64,000 nt of DNA, from positions 124,001 to 188,000 of the forward strand of contig PGYV01000001.1 of assembly GCA_002839855.1 (NCBI GenBank), given 5' to 3'. This DNA is from Candidatus Goldiibacteriota bacterium HGW-Goldbacteria-1. Lineage in GTDB: Bacteria > Oederibacteriota > PGYV01. The notes beneath the pieces were generated by a model that was not told where the DNA came from, did not search any database, and was given only the letters and a program-made list of their open reading frames with translations. Shown here piece by piece: positions 15,101-23,024 of this stretch. Made by a program: the position numbers and the translations under genes. Numbering within the stretch: position 1 is the first letter of the stretch; each line of letters opens with the position of its first letter.

Positions 15101-16625
15101 CGTTTCCTGTCCACTTATCAAGTTTGGTGCCGTCCAGCAGTTCATCCTGCAGGTCGCCGTCCCAGTATATTCTGTGGTTAATGGAAGGTTTTGAAGTTGA
15201 AATGCGCGTGCCGTTTACATTATAGACGCCGTCTGTATTGGAAGCCCACATTTCCCAGCCCCGGTAATTGCCGTCAATATCTGCGGCCAAGCCTCTTCCA
15301 ACATCAACAGCCGATGGGTATCCCCACAGCTGGTCTCCTGTTTTAGGGTCTCTGTATTCCGCGCCGTATTGTCCAAAAGCACTTACATCTTCGTGCGGCT
15401 GAAAATATTCAAGCCCTGCCCTGTCAGGATCCATATCGCCAAGATGGCACGCGTCGCCGTGGCCAAGCCCTGTTGAATAAAGCCCTGTTCCATTGTCATC
15501 TATAGAGCACGCGCCGTACACAATTTCATCCCGCCCGTCGCCGTCAACATCGCCTACGCTTAAATTATGATTGCCCTGCCCGTAATATGCGGAATTTCCG
15601 GCTGAATTGGAATCAAAGACCCACCGCTGCGTAAGAGCTGTACCGTTAAAATCATACGCCACAAGCACCGCGCGGGTATAATAGCCGCGGCACATTACAA
15701 GGCTTGGGTTAACGCCGTCAAGATACGCCACACCTGCCAGAAACCTGTCCACACGGTTGCCGTAATCGTCTCCCCACGACGATACTGTTCCCCTTGGAGG
15801 ATTGTAATTTATTGTGGTAATTTCACGCCCTGTCTGCCCGTTAAAAACAGTTAAATACTCCGGCCCTAATAACACATATCCCGAACTGTTTCTGTAATCA
15901 TCACCGTCTTGATCAGAAGCCGCAGGGCCCGTACTTAAAAAACCGCCGCTGCTGTCTTTTGTCCCCGGCGCAGTCTTGCACGCAATTTCCGCCTTTCCGT
16001 CACTGTCAAGGTCGTACACCATAAACTGCGTGTAATGAGCGCCGGCGCGGATATTTTTTCCCAAATCAATACGCCACATTAAAGTCCCGTTAAGTTTGTA
16101 CGCGTCAAGAAAGACGCTTCCGGTATAACCGGACTGTGAGTTATCTTTGGAATTATCAGGGTCCCATTTAAGAATTATTTCGTATTCGCCGTCGCCGTCA
16201 AGGTCGCCTGTAGAACAGTCATTTGCCGTATAATTGCACGTTGTAAAATCAGGCATTGTCTGCGATGCGGGCTTAGTAAGGTTAATTGTTTTATACTGCT
16301 GTGCCCAAACGGGCGCGGACTCTGAATCGCCCTGCTCTGTTCCGCCGATTACAGCACGGACAGTGTAAGTTGAATTTGCGGTTGTATTATCGGTTAAGTT
16401 TGTTGAACCTGTTAACGGGGATGAATTGACTTTCACGCCGCCCCTGTAAACATTAAAGGAGATATCCGCGGGATCTGTGGCAAACATTCGCCATCCCACG
16501 TAAACCGTGTTTGTGCCTGTCCTTACAGCCACCACTCCGCGGTTTAATCTTTCCATATACCTGGCGGAAAATACCGGCTGTAAAAAGACAGTTATCAAAA
16601 TAAGGGTTAAAACTGTTCTTTTCAT
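12162..16625 (-). CDS. Secreted bifunctional pectinase: PL11 rhamnogalacturonan lyase + CBM + PL1 pectate lyase
   Basis: The 1487 residues start with a signal peptide (MKRTVLTLILITVFLQPVFS). Residues ~20-625 match rhamnogalacturonan endolyases of family PL11 (YesW type), with DLDGDGEYEIILKWDPDNSK and NIRAGAHYTQFMVYDLDSDG. Residues ~665-800 are a CBM6/35-like module beginning FQAEDGCSYDG. Residues ~835-1130 are a PL1 pectate lyase with WVDHCEF, DGLLDVKNNSNYITLSWNYF and ERMPSYRFGTGHVYNNYF, which holds the catalytic Arg. A Thr/Asn-rich linker (~1160-1385) leads to the shared C-terminal domain (1387-1487) ending DKLIIIK. The enzyme should cut both the branched rhamnogalacturonan I backbone and homogalacturonan outside the cell. 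Confidence 0.9.
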   Translation of the reverse strand: MKRTVLTLILITVFLQPVFSARYMERLNRGVVAVRTGTNTVYVGWRMFATDPADISFNVYRGGVKVNSSPLTGSTNLTDNTTANSTYTVRAVIGGTEQGDSESAPVWAQQYKTINLTKPASQTMPDFTTCNYTANDCSTGDLDGDGEYEIILKWDPDNSKDNSQSGYTGSVFLDAYKLNGTLMWRIDLGKNIRAGAHYTQFMVYDLDSDGKAEIACKTAPGTKDSSGGFLSTGPAASDQDGDDYRNSSGYVLLGPEYLTVFNGQTGREITTINYNPPRGTVSSWGDDYGNRVDRFLAGVAYLDGVNPSLVMCRGYYTRAVLVAYDFNGTALTQRWVFDSNSAGNSAYYGQGNHNLSVGDVDGDGRDEIVYGACSIDDNGTGLYSTGLGHGDACHLGDMDPDRAGLEYFQPHEDVSAFGQYGAEYRDPKTGDQLWGYPSAVDVGRGLAADIDGNYRGWEMWASNTDGVYNVNGTRISTSKPSINHRIYWDGDLQDELLDGTKLDKWTGNGTTRLYTFYAVNDAKENNGTKANPGLTADILGDWREEAIYRNSSDTQLMIYTTVIETSYRFYTLMHDFQYRVSVAWQNVAYNQPPHVSFYLGDGPSAQPSVQIFYPGNTPQPTFTFSHTYTSTLTPTLTPTPQNYFVFQAEDGCSYDGIIESTNAGYTGTGYINLNNAAGTAYTFALNMSSAANVNLTFRYANGSANNRNMEIKINGAVVSSSFDFNTTSAWTVWQENTFNAALAAGNNLITLTSLTAEGAPNIDRISAVSANISAGSCSAPSATPTYTYTVNSTSTATYTPVQTQSVLTDGMVGFATQNGGTTGGEGGVIYDVTNLADLITYAAGDTPAVIRVTGEINSGDDKGKSVRVGSNKTIIGCGSGAFFNGIGLMISNESNIIIRNIKFTLVSITNTTDPAVYDPDGDEGRPQIIVNGGDCVSIQNTCTNIWVDHCEFYQQDPNVQTNQDLYDGLLDVKNNSNYITLSWNYFHDHHKCHLVGSSDSDNYDRKITFHHNRYNNIKERMPSYRFGTGHVYNNYFYDVLSSGVNSRMEACLRVENNYFENSDDPILTANSTLDGYWDLRSGFNGADNSNIYQNCTNNRPTSSTCTFNPTYDYSAALEPASSVKASVIAGAGIGKIDTGCGSTPTNTAVVTATYTRTNTNTIQPTNTFTSTHTNTNTATHTSTHTSTYTATDTATNTSTHTATHTSTVPANTSTHTATPSATNTSTYTAIVPTNTSTYTAIVPTNTSTYTAIVPTNTNTYTAIVPTNTNTYTAIVPTNTSTYTVTVPTNTSTYTATVPANTATQTATNIPNSTNTNTYTATHTATNTSTQTATNTYTKTYTNTATRTHTLTNTPVPPTSTYTNTYTYTATQTYTHTPTPTSTLLPPDADKQQIKDVLVYPHPYNPNDSMLRIRYTLTKKAKEVNLKVYSVSFRLVKEIKLSGEVYAGVKTAEIPASRLKTFACGTYYFVIRDDSGAASKTDKLIIIK
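12476..13205 (-). repeat. Thr/Asn-rich linker region of the PL11-PL1 gene with a 33-bp tandem repeat
   Basis: This stretch encodes the linker of TNT, TYT and THT units. From about 12723 to 12985 it contains about eight near-identical 33-bp units encoding AIVPTNTSTYT. The coding strand is rich in ACN codons, so the plus strand reads as G/T-rich, mostly alternating pyrimidine-purine DNA. Long antisense open frames here are composition artefacts. Confidence 0.8.
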
Positions 16626-16677
16626 ATTTACCCCATTTTTTCGGTATGCGTCTGAATAGATGTTTTCGGTTATATAT

Positions 16678-16706
16678 AATATACCCTATTTAAACGTTTG
16701 ATTCAA
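16678..16706 (-). promoter_or_regulatory. Promoter of the PL11-PL1 gene with a LacI-type half-matched operator in the spacer
   Basis: TTGAAT (16701-16706) and TATATT (16678-16683) are spaced by 17 bp on the minus strand. TAAACGTTT at 16691-16699 fills the middle of the spacer. It shares the nine central bases of the perfect operator at 26925-26948. It is a plausible second target of the LacI-family protein encoded at 25953-26915. Confidence 0.5.
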
Positions 16707-16718
16707 CGGGATAATCTG

Positions 16719-16778
16719 TGAGGGACGGAAGAACAGAGGGACGGATGCACAGAGGGACAGAGGGACGGAAGGAAAACA
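16719..16778. repeat. G-rich array of 'gagggacgga' units
   Basis: Imperfect short units (gagggacggaa, agagggacgga, gcacagaggga) are strung together. Similar arrays lie at 33979-34022, 44193-44210, 52466-52530, 52808-52846 and 52926-52962, always close to the ~202-bp inverted-repeat element. No coding function is supported. Confidence 0.6.
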
Positions 16779-16823
16779 AATATCGAAAATTCGAAATTCG
16801 AAAATTGGAAAGGCAAAAACAAA

Positions 16824-17025
16824 CAGGGGTTGGGTGTGTTTTTTCAGTGCGTGCCGCGCAAACATACCATGTATACGGCAGGGGCTGTTTAATGCAGCGC
16901 CGGCATATCCGTATGTGCCGCGAATTCACGATTGCCAATGAATTAACACAATACTGATTTCAAACTTAATTGGATACAAACATATCAATTTGCGGCGCGT
17001 GCTGAAAAAATATACCCAACACCTG
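16824..17025. mobile_element. MITE-like inverted-repeat element, copy A
   Basis: A 202-bp element bounded by 34-bp imperfect inverted repeats. The left arm (16824-16857) begins CAGGGGTTGGGTGTGTTTTT. The right arm (16992-17025) is its complement with six differences. There is no transposase inside. An A/T-rich 'cgaaaattcgaaattcg' stretch flanks the left side, as at the other copies. The rest of 16626-17189 is the G-rich array, this element and non-coding sequence in which no gene is seen. Confidence 0.7.
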
Positions 17026-17189
17026 TAAAACAGAGGATTAGAATATTGCCTAACCCATGGACATTTATCCCATATCCCATAAATAGTATCAGAGGCTTAG
17101 ACGCTTTGATGCTTTGACGTTTGGCAGCATGGCAGTAATGTTTTGCCGCAGCGGGCAAGAGTCTTTCCCGGCTATGCCGGTAATTAATA

Positions 17190-18398
17190 CTACTTAACAA
17201 TTTTTTTTATTTCTTTTACCATCTGCGCGGTACCGATACTTTTTACAAAACCGGACAACTGCATTGGCGTATCATTTAAGGTAACGACAGCACCTGATAC
17301 CGCTTCCACTCCCCCTCTTCCTGCAATTAACGCTTCGGCTGTATCTGCCATTTTTCTTTCCGCTTTCATCCCGGCCTTAAATTCAAAAACATGCATTTTC
17401 CCGCCGGTATTTATCAAAAGGTCAGCCTCCGGCCCTTTGTCCTCCCTGTAATAATATACATCAGGCGGGACTCCCATATTCATAAAACATTTCAACGCTT
17501 CACTGACACAATAATTTTCAAAAAGCTCGCCAAACAGCCTGTGGCTGTAAATATCTTCCGCGTTCCTGATTCCGTTTAAGTGGCAAATCAGCCCTGTATC
17601 AGTAAAGTAAATTTTGGGGCTTTTTACAAATCTTTTTTTTACCGACGCGTGCCACGGTTTAAGAATATATATCAAACCGCTTGCTTCAAGTATTGACAGC
17701 CATCTTTTAATCGTTGTAACACTTACACCCGAACCTGCTGCCAGTTTGCTCATATTCAAAATCTGCCCGGGCACACCTGAAAGCATGCGTATCATTATGT
17801 CAAATTCTCTGGTATCCCCCACGTTATAAAGCGACCTGACATCCCTTTCAATATATGTATTAAGGTATCCTGTATACCATCTATGCCTGTCCCTTTTCAT
17901 ATCAGCGGTAAGAGCCGGGTACGTTGTCCTTAGGCAGGCATGTTCAAACAATCTTCTCCCGTTATTTATCCCTGTAAAATCTGATATTTCACCAAGTGAA
18001 AGCTGCGGCATCCGCAGTGCAAAAAGCCTTCCCGCAAGAGTTTCAGAAAAGTCCCTCATCATAAGAAAATATTGTGAACCGGTAAGGACAAACCTTCCGG
18101 CCTTTTTTGGATCCTTATCAATTGCAAGCTTAATTTCCGGAAGCAGTTCAGGCGCATATTGTATTTCGTCTATTATAACCCTTTCAGGCATCCTGTTAAG
18201 AAAAAATGCGGGGTCTTCCTTCGCCTGCCTGCGCTCGTTTTCAGAGTCAAGGGAAACATATCCATAGCGGCTGCCCAGCGCCTTCATCAACATGGTTGAT
18301 TTTCCCGCCTGCCTTGGCCCTGTTAACGCTACAGCCGGAAATTCCATAAGAGAGGCTTTTAGTTCCTGTTCAATTTCCCTTTTAATATATTTTTCCAT
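17190..18398 (-). CDS. AAA ATPase with DUF4143 domain
   Basis: A 402-residue protein of the AAA_14/DUF4143 family. Walker A is LTGPRQAGKSTML (about residue 26). Walker B is RVIIDEIQYAPELLP. The C-terminal DUF4143 region contains a winged-helix-like part (LAAGSGVSVTTIKRWLSILE) and ends with a nuclease-like GPEADLLI...HVFEFKAG pattern. These proteins are common, patchily distributed and often in many copies, and their cellular role is not settled. The gene stands alone between polysaccharidase genes, with its own promoter, a long palindrome and apparently no leader. It lies between a repeat-rich spacer and the GH44 gene, which suggests it arrived as a cassette. Confidence 0.88.
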   Translation of the reverse strand: MEKYIKREIEQELKASLMEFPAVALTGPRQAGKSTMLMKALGSRYGYVSLDSENERRQAKEDPAFFLNRMPERVIIDEIQYAPELLPEIKLAIDKDPKKAGRFVLTGSQYFLMMRDFSETLAGRLFALRMPQLSLGEISDFTGINNGRRLFEHACLRTTYPALTADMKRDRHRWYTGYLNTYIERDVRSLYNVGDTREFDIMIRMLSGVPGQILNMSKLAAGSGVSVTTIKRWLSILEASGLIYILKPWHASVKKRFVKSPKIYFTDTGLICHLNGIRNAEDIYSHRLFGELFENYCVSEALKCFMNMGVPPDVYYYREDKGPEADLLINTGGKMHVFEFKAGMKAERKMADTAEALIAGRGGVEAVSGAVVTLNDTPMQLSGFVKSIGTAQMVKEIKKIVK

Positions 18399-18404
18399 GG
18401 CTTA

Positions 18405-18433
18405 AATATACACAAACCCGGGTAAAATGTCAA
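18405..18433 (-). promoter_or_regulatory. Consensus promoter for the AAA ATPase gene, predicting a leaderless mRNA
   Basis: TTGACA (18428-18433), a 17-bp spacer and TATATT (18405-18410) on the minus strand. The -10 box ends only 7 nt before the ATG at 18398, so transcription should begin at or within a base or two of the start codon. No Shine-Dalgarno sequence is possible. The -35 box overlaps the end of the 41-bp palindrome by three bases. Confidence 0.6.
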
Positions 18434-18471
18434 TTCGCAAATTTAACATGGCATGTTAAATTTGCGAATTG
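18431..18471. promoter_or_regulatory. 41-bp perfect palindrome at the ATPase promoter
   Basis: Two perfectly complementary 20-bp arms (18431-18450 and 18452-18471; left arm CAATTCGCAAATTTAACATG) flank a single G. It lies between the stop of the GH44-GH16 gene (18492) and the ATPase promoter and overlaps the -35 box. It may be an operator, a cruciform-forming site or a recombination site. There is no T-run after it, so a simple terminator is unlikely. Confidence 0.75.
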
Positions 18472-18491
18472 GTTAATTTCAGAGAATAATA

Positions 18492-21400
18492 CTATTTTAA
18501 AATAATTAATTTGTTTACTTTTGACCTGTACTTTTCATTTATAACCTCTGTCTCGGCAACATAATAATACGTGCCGTTTGCAAGGTTTTGAAAAGTTTTT
18601 CCCGCCACGTAATACCTGTTTTCTCCCGCTGTTATTACGCCCAGTTTTTCCTCTTTAACACACCTGAACCCTGATGAATAAACCCTTAAAACAGTATTTT
18701 TACCGGACTTTGCGGCGGTAAATTTAATCCACAACCCGTTTTTTACAGGATTTAAAGGGTTAGGATATGCGATTAAATCTTTTATCTCCATCTTTTCACC
18801 CTCTGTTGCCGTAGGTGTTACTGTAAACACAGGTATTAAAGTTGGTGTATATGTAAATGTTTGCGTGGCAGTATTTGAAGATGTTGCAGTTTCTGTCGGC
18901 GTCTCGGAGTAAGTATGTGTATATGTACTTGTGTTTGCAGGTACAGTATTGGAATTTGTCGGCGTGTATGTATTGGTATTTGTAAAAGTATGCGTGTAGG
19001 TTACGGTAAAGGTCTGTGTGTTTGTATTTGTGTAAGTATAAGTCTGCGTATATGTATTAGTATTTACAACGGTTTGTGTTTCCGTAAAAGTGGGCGTGTC
19101 AGTTGAACCTGCCGGCACCGTATTCGTCTCTGTCGCGGTATGCGTATCTGTATTGGTATATGTATGCGTATAGGTCTGCGTGTGTGTATTTGTATTTACG
19201 GGGACAGTTTCCGTAAAAGTGGGCGTGTCAGTAGAACCTGCCGGCACTGTATGCGTCTCTGTTGCGGTGTGTGTGTCTGTATAAGTATATGTGTTCGTAT
19301 AAGTCTGCGTGTGTGTGTTTGTATTTACAGGGACAGTTTCCGTATCCGTCGGAGTTTCTGTAGCAGTGCGTGTATAAGTCTGCGTATTCGTGGTTGTATT
19401 TGTTGCTGTGGCTGTGTAAGTGTAAGTTGCCGTATTGGTATAGGTTGAAGTGGGCACCGTTGCTGTCGGAGTATAAGTCGGCGCATCGCAGTTATACCAC
19501 CTTACCCAGTCCACGTACATCCTCTGCGGAAATACAGTTGTTCCGTCAGGGCTTCCCGGCCAGTTGCCGCCGACAGCAATATTCAAAATTATAAAATAAT
19601 CCTGATTTAATTCAGAAAGGTCAGCAGGCGTTATGTCTATGACGTGGTACTGAACGCCGTCAAGGTACCACCTTATATAATTACTGTCCCATTCAATCGC
19701 AAAGACGTGATACTGCTCGTAAAAATACTGCGGGTCAGGAAGTTCCGTGTGCCCGCCATAAGAGGCATGCCCGTTATATTCCCAGTGCGCCGTGCCGTAT
19801 ACGGTATCGTCCCTGTCTTCCCCGCCGCCTATCATTTCCATTATATCAATCTCGCCGCACGCGGGCCATCCTACCGTTCCTATATCGTCCCCCAGCATCC
19901 AAAACGCCGGCCATATTCCCTGCCCATAAGGCAGTTTTATCTTTGCTTCCACCCTGCCGTACATTGCGGAAAAACGCCCCTGTGTTTTCATCCTTGCCGA
20001 TGTGTAAGCGCTGCCGCCGTAACTTTCCTGCCGCGCTTCTATCACAAGATTTCCGCCTTCTATCCGCGCGTTATCAGCCCTGTCTGTATAATACTGAAGT
20101 TCGTTGTTGCCCCACCCGCCGGAGCCAGTTTCAAATACCCACTTTGTTCCATCAATTGAAGCGCTTTCAAATTCATCGGAGAATATCAGCGGGCACGGTG
20201 AAGAAGGAGTCTCTGTGGTTGTAAACGTGTATGTTGCGGTCGCTGTATCGGTAAAAGTATTTGTATAAGTCCGCGTAACCGTATCGGTCTGCGTAGAAGT
20301 ATTTGTGTATGTTGCTGTCTGCGTGTATGTTTCCGTATAAGTGTTTGTATTCGCGGGTATTGTGAAAGTTTCAGTCGGGGTATCAGTTGAAGTAAAAGTA
20401 GCCGTGTCAGTATTTGTGTTTGTCGGGATTATCGGAGTATTTGTTGAAGTATACGTGTTGGTATTTGTGGATGTATTTGTATATGTTGCCGTGAAAGTGT
20501 GCGTGGCGGAATTTGTGGCCGTATGCGTGGGCGTTGAAACCGCGGCAGGCAGTAATTTTATATCATCTATCATAATATCAAACGCGCCTTCGCCGTTATT
20601 TGCCCACTGTATCGCTACAATTTCATTCACTGTAAGCGGAACGCTTACAGTGCCGCTTCTTGGAAGCATTTCAGAGAATAAAACTGTCACCTTTGTCCAC
20701 GTTGTTGTTATGTTTATTGCCTTCCCGAAATAATCATAATTGGTAATAGACGGCTGGGTAAACTGCATCCACGTTGATGTGCTGTTTCCTTTTATATAAA
20801 ATTCTATTCCCTGATACGCAGATAAATCAACAGGGACATCAGCGCCGGCGTCAAGATTTGTCCCGAACCCGCCATAATCTCCCGTATTCACGGTTCCGGT
20901 TATATGCGCACAGTATGCAGCAGATAAATTACCCGGCGTTTCAAGGCGGAAATTAAAATTATCGGAAGTGGCGGCGCTGTATTTATACCACGGCCCGCCA
21001 AGATTATTATTTGTGTTGCCGTCCTCAAAATCATCAAGTATCACGCCGGGCTCCGGCGTTACTGTGGGAGTGTATGTAAACGTATGGGTAAAAAGCGGAT
21101 TTATGGTTGCAGTGAACGTCGGTGTTATCATTGAAGAATTAAGCACCATATGCAGTGCGGTGTATGCCGGCACATTGTATGTAAAAGCATTGCCTGTAAT
21201 TGTGCCCACAGCCGCCCTTGCCGTTAAAGTATAGCTTGTGGAATCAAAGCCCCAGACGCTGCCCGAATCAAACATATACGGCCCGTTAATTGAAATATTG
21301 GCGGGCTTGGAGCTGCCGCTTCTGTTTATGACTATAATATGAAGCTTGCCGGGATCGCTGTTAAACTGCGACGCGTACACAGGCATCGACGCCACGTCAT

Positions 21401-22772
21401 CGGTATTTGCTTTTACCTTTGTATCACCGTAAGTTGATTTTGCGCCGTCATAATTTCTGTAAAGTTTTACACCTGCCAGCGTATAAGGCCCGGGTGTTAT
21501 GTCCCAATAATACGCGGCGTAAACACCATACTTTCCAAAAACGCCAAGCGCGTCAGCCTGCGCAATTCCCGCGGAATAATGCGTGCCGCCGCCAAAGTCA
21601 TATTCTGAAATTGATATTTTTGTACCCGGATAATACGTGTTGACTGCCGTTTGTAATTTGCCTATAAGGTTAATTGGGCTTGGTATCCATGAATCTTCGT
21701 TGTACGTGGAGTCCCACAAACACCTTGGCGCCTGCATGCGCGCGTCAGCGTTTATGGAATAATCTGTTTTATTTGGGCAGTCATTGTCATAGTCAGTATA
21801 AACTATCCTGCATAAATTTCCGTTGTCTTCAGGGTACCAGTGCACATCAATTACATCCAATAACCTTCTGCCGTAAGCCGCAGACGCGGCTTCAAATTTA
21901 TCCAGGTAATATTCAGTGAATTTTAAAGCCCCCGTATATGGTGCGCCCTCTGTATTCGCGTCAACCGCGCTGTTTAAATTCACAAAAGCGGACCAGCCAA
22001 AATCCGCGGCGCCGAATATTTCCACGTTGGGGTCCACGTCTTTTATCGCTTTTGCCAGCGCTATGCTCTCATCTTTAAGTTCCGCAAAAGTAACCGGCGT
22101 GGGGTGCACGCGCGGGTGTGTTGTCGCCCATAACGTGGGCTCGTTATCCAGCGATATCATCTTTACGCCGTTTGGCGATAACGCGCCGCCGAATTTATTT
22201 ACCATCCAGTTTACGTATTCATCCATATAAACATATTCATCGTTGATATCAGGCGCGGTAAGAAAAGCCCCGCTTGGTTTTTTGGATATTACGGTTTTCC
22301 ACCGGTCAGTTGTCAGGTTGGCAATTGCGGTCCCGGGGTCGCCGTTATTCCATATTTTATCCGCTGCCGCAAAGCCCGCCATCTGAACTGTTACAAGGCT
22401 GCTTTGCCCGCGGGTTAAGCACTGATTGTGAAATCTGGTAAGCACTTCGCCCGGAATATCGCAGTTTGTCACGCCATACGCCTGACAAAGGTAAGGGTCG
22501 CTGCTGTTTGGACCGTAATCCGCCCCCGCGTTGCTGGCGTTTATTTCCCAGTTATATGCCGTAAACCTGTTGCCGCCCTGCCTGCGCGACGCCCAGTTAA
22601 CAGAATCCGCAAGCTGGTATTGGGTTGGGTCTTCCGGGTCACCGGCAATATTTGCCCCGTAGATGTGTTTGGATATGGGTGCGCGTTCCGCGGTTACGTC
22701 AATTGTGACATTAACGCAGAAAACAGACGCCGCAAAAAGCATAAAAACAGCCACAATAATCAGTTTCTTCAT
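18492..22772 (-). CDS. Secreted bifunctional glucanase: GH44 + CBM + GH16
   Basis: The start is the ATG at 22772, since GGGAG lies 6 nt before it; an ATG at 22778 overlaps that site. A signal peptide (MKKLIIVAVFMLFAASVFC) opens the 1426 residues. Residues ~20-545 are GH44 (endoglucanase/xyloglucanase) with acid/base Glu211 in SLDNEPTLW and nucleophile Glu390 in SISEYDFGG. Residues ~575-742 are a beta-sandwich module (ILDDFEDGNTNNNLGG) like CBM11/CIA30. A Thr-rich linker follows. Residues ~860-1095 are a GH16 beta-1,3(4)-glucanase with catalytic GEIDIMEMIG. A second long linker leads to the shared C-terminal domain (~1325-1426, ending NKLIILK). Together the domains should attack xyloglucan or cellulose and mixed-linkage or beta-1,3-glucans. 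Confidence 0.9.
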   Translation of the reverse strand: MKKLIIVAVFMLFAASVFCVNVTIDVTAERAPISKHIYGANIAGDPEDPTQYQLADSVNWASRRQGGNRFTAYNWEINASNAGADYGPNSSDPYLCQAYGVTNCDIPGEVLTRFHNQCLTRGQSSLVTVQMAGFAAADKIWNNGDPGTAIANLTTDRWKTVISKKPSGAFLTAPDINDEYVYMDEYVNWMVNKFGGALSPNGVKMISLDNEPTLWATTHPRVHPTPVTFAELKDESIALAKAIKDVDPNVEIFGAADFGWSAFVNLNSAVDANTEGAPYTGALKFTEYYLDKFEAASAAYGRRLLDVIDVHWYPEDNGNLCRIVYTDYDNDCPNKTDYSINADARMQAPRCLWDSTYNEDSWIPSPINLIGKLQTAVNTYYPGTKISISEYDFGGGTHYSAGIAQADALGVFGKYGVYAAYYWDITPGPYTLAGVKLYRNYDGAKSTYGDTKVKANTDDVASMPVYASQFNSDPGKLHIIVINRSGSSKPANISINGPYMFDSGSVWGFDSTSYTLTARAAVGTITGNAFTYNVPAYTALHMVLNSSMITPTFTATINPLFTHTFTYTPTVTPEPGVILDDFEDGNTNNNLGGPWYKYSAATSDNFNFRLETPGNLSAAYCAHITGTVNTGDYGGFGTNLDAGADVPVDLSAYQGIEFYIKGNSTSTWMQFTQPSITNYDYFGKAINITTTWTKVTVLFSEMLPRSGTVSVPLTVNEIVAIQWANNGEGAFDIMIDDIKLLPAAVSTPTHTATNSATHTFTATYTNTSTNTNTYTSTNTPIIPTNTNTDTATFTSTDTPTETFTIPANTNTYTETYTQTATYTNTSTQTDTVTRTYTNTFTDTATATYTFTTTETPSSPCPLIFSDEFESASIDGTKWVFETGSGGWGNNELQYYTDRADNARIEGGNLVIEARQESYGGSAYTSARMKTQGRFSAMYGRVEAKIKLPYGQGIWPAFWMLGDDIGTVGWPACGEIDIMEMIGGGEDRDDTVYGTAHWEYNGHASYGGHTELPDPQYFYEQYHVFAIEWDSNYIRWYLDGVQYHVIDITPADLSELNQDYFIILNIAVGGNWPGSPDGTTVFPQRMYVDWVRWYNCDAPTYTPTATVPTSTYTNTATYTYTATATNTTTNTQTYTRTATETPTDTETVPVNTNTHTQTYTNTYTYTDTHTATETHTVPAGSTDTPTFTETVPVNTNTHTQTYTHTYTNTDTHTATETNTVPAGSTDTPTFTETQTVVNTNTYTQTYTYTNTNTQTFTVTYTHTFTNTNTYTPTNSNTVPANTSTYTHTYSETPTETATSSNTATQTFTYTPTLIPVFTVTPTATEGEKMEIKDLIAYPNPLNPVKNGLWIKFTAAKSGKNTVLRVYSSGFRCVKEEKLGVITAGENRYYVAGKTFQNLANGTYYYVAETEVINEKYRSKVNKLIILK
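18800..19485 (-). repeat. Thr-rich linker between GH16 and the C-terminal domain
   Basis: It encodes about 225 residues of TNT, TYT, TQTYT and VPVNTNTHTQT units. Two nearly identical blocks carry PAGSTDTPTFTETVPVNTNT. The plus strand is G/T-rich. A shorter linker of the same kind lies at 20205-20535, between the CBM and GH16. Confidence 0.75.
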
Positions 22773-22827
22773 CAACATCTCCCGATTTAATTAAAACACA
22801 AGCGGTTATAAAATTATTATACTATAT

Positions 22828-22835
22828 TTAGACAA
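22828..22835 (-). promoter_or_regulatory. TTGTCTAA element upstream of the GH44-GH16 gene
   Basis: TTGTCTAA on the minus strand lies 50-57 nt upstream of the gene, and AACCG (22803-22807) lies closer to the start. The same pair occurs ahead of the GH5 gene (29865-29872) and the GH8 gene (33912-33919). A TATAAT-like sequence lies between them. I read this as a shared promoter or activator arrangement. Confidence 0.4.
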
Positions 22836-22871
22836 TATAGAAACGGCAATGTTTCTGTGCGGAAGAATAGA

Positions 22872-23024
22872 GGTTTAAGCTATAGGCAGTTAAGCATAAG
22901 CGGAAAAAAGTTCTTTAAGCTTTCGCTATAGCTTAATTGCTTAAAATGCTAAGGTGCTATCTTTTACACTATAGCTTAATTGCTTAAAACGCTTATACTT
23001 ATGTTTTCACTATAGCTTAATTTG
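22872..23024. repeat. AAGCTATAG repeat block, copy 1
   Basis: On the minus strand, three units of about 42-44 bp beginning AATTAAGCTATAG are followed by an inverted end (GCCTATAGCTTAAACC). The block starts directly at the stop codon of the GH30 gene (23025). A second block of the same design is at 44533-44722. It is non-coding and could be an RNA element at the 3' end or a non-autonomous repeat. Confidence 0.65.

Noticed and set aside
16690-16957. Small proteins on both strands of the MITE-like copies (PTPV- and RPSV-containing frames; also at 34188-34718 and 52418-52967)
   Set aside because: Similar frames appear at each copy because the DNA itself is repeated. They run through inverted repeats and G-rich arrays, have no ribosome sites, and both strands are open at once.
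18431-18471. The 41-bp palindrome as a Rho-independent terminator
   Set aside because: Neither side carries a T-run, and it overlaps the -35 box of the ATPase promoter.
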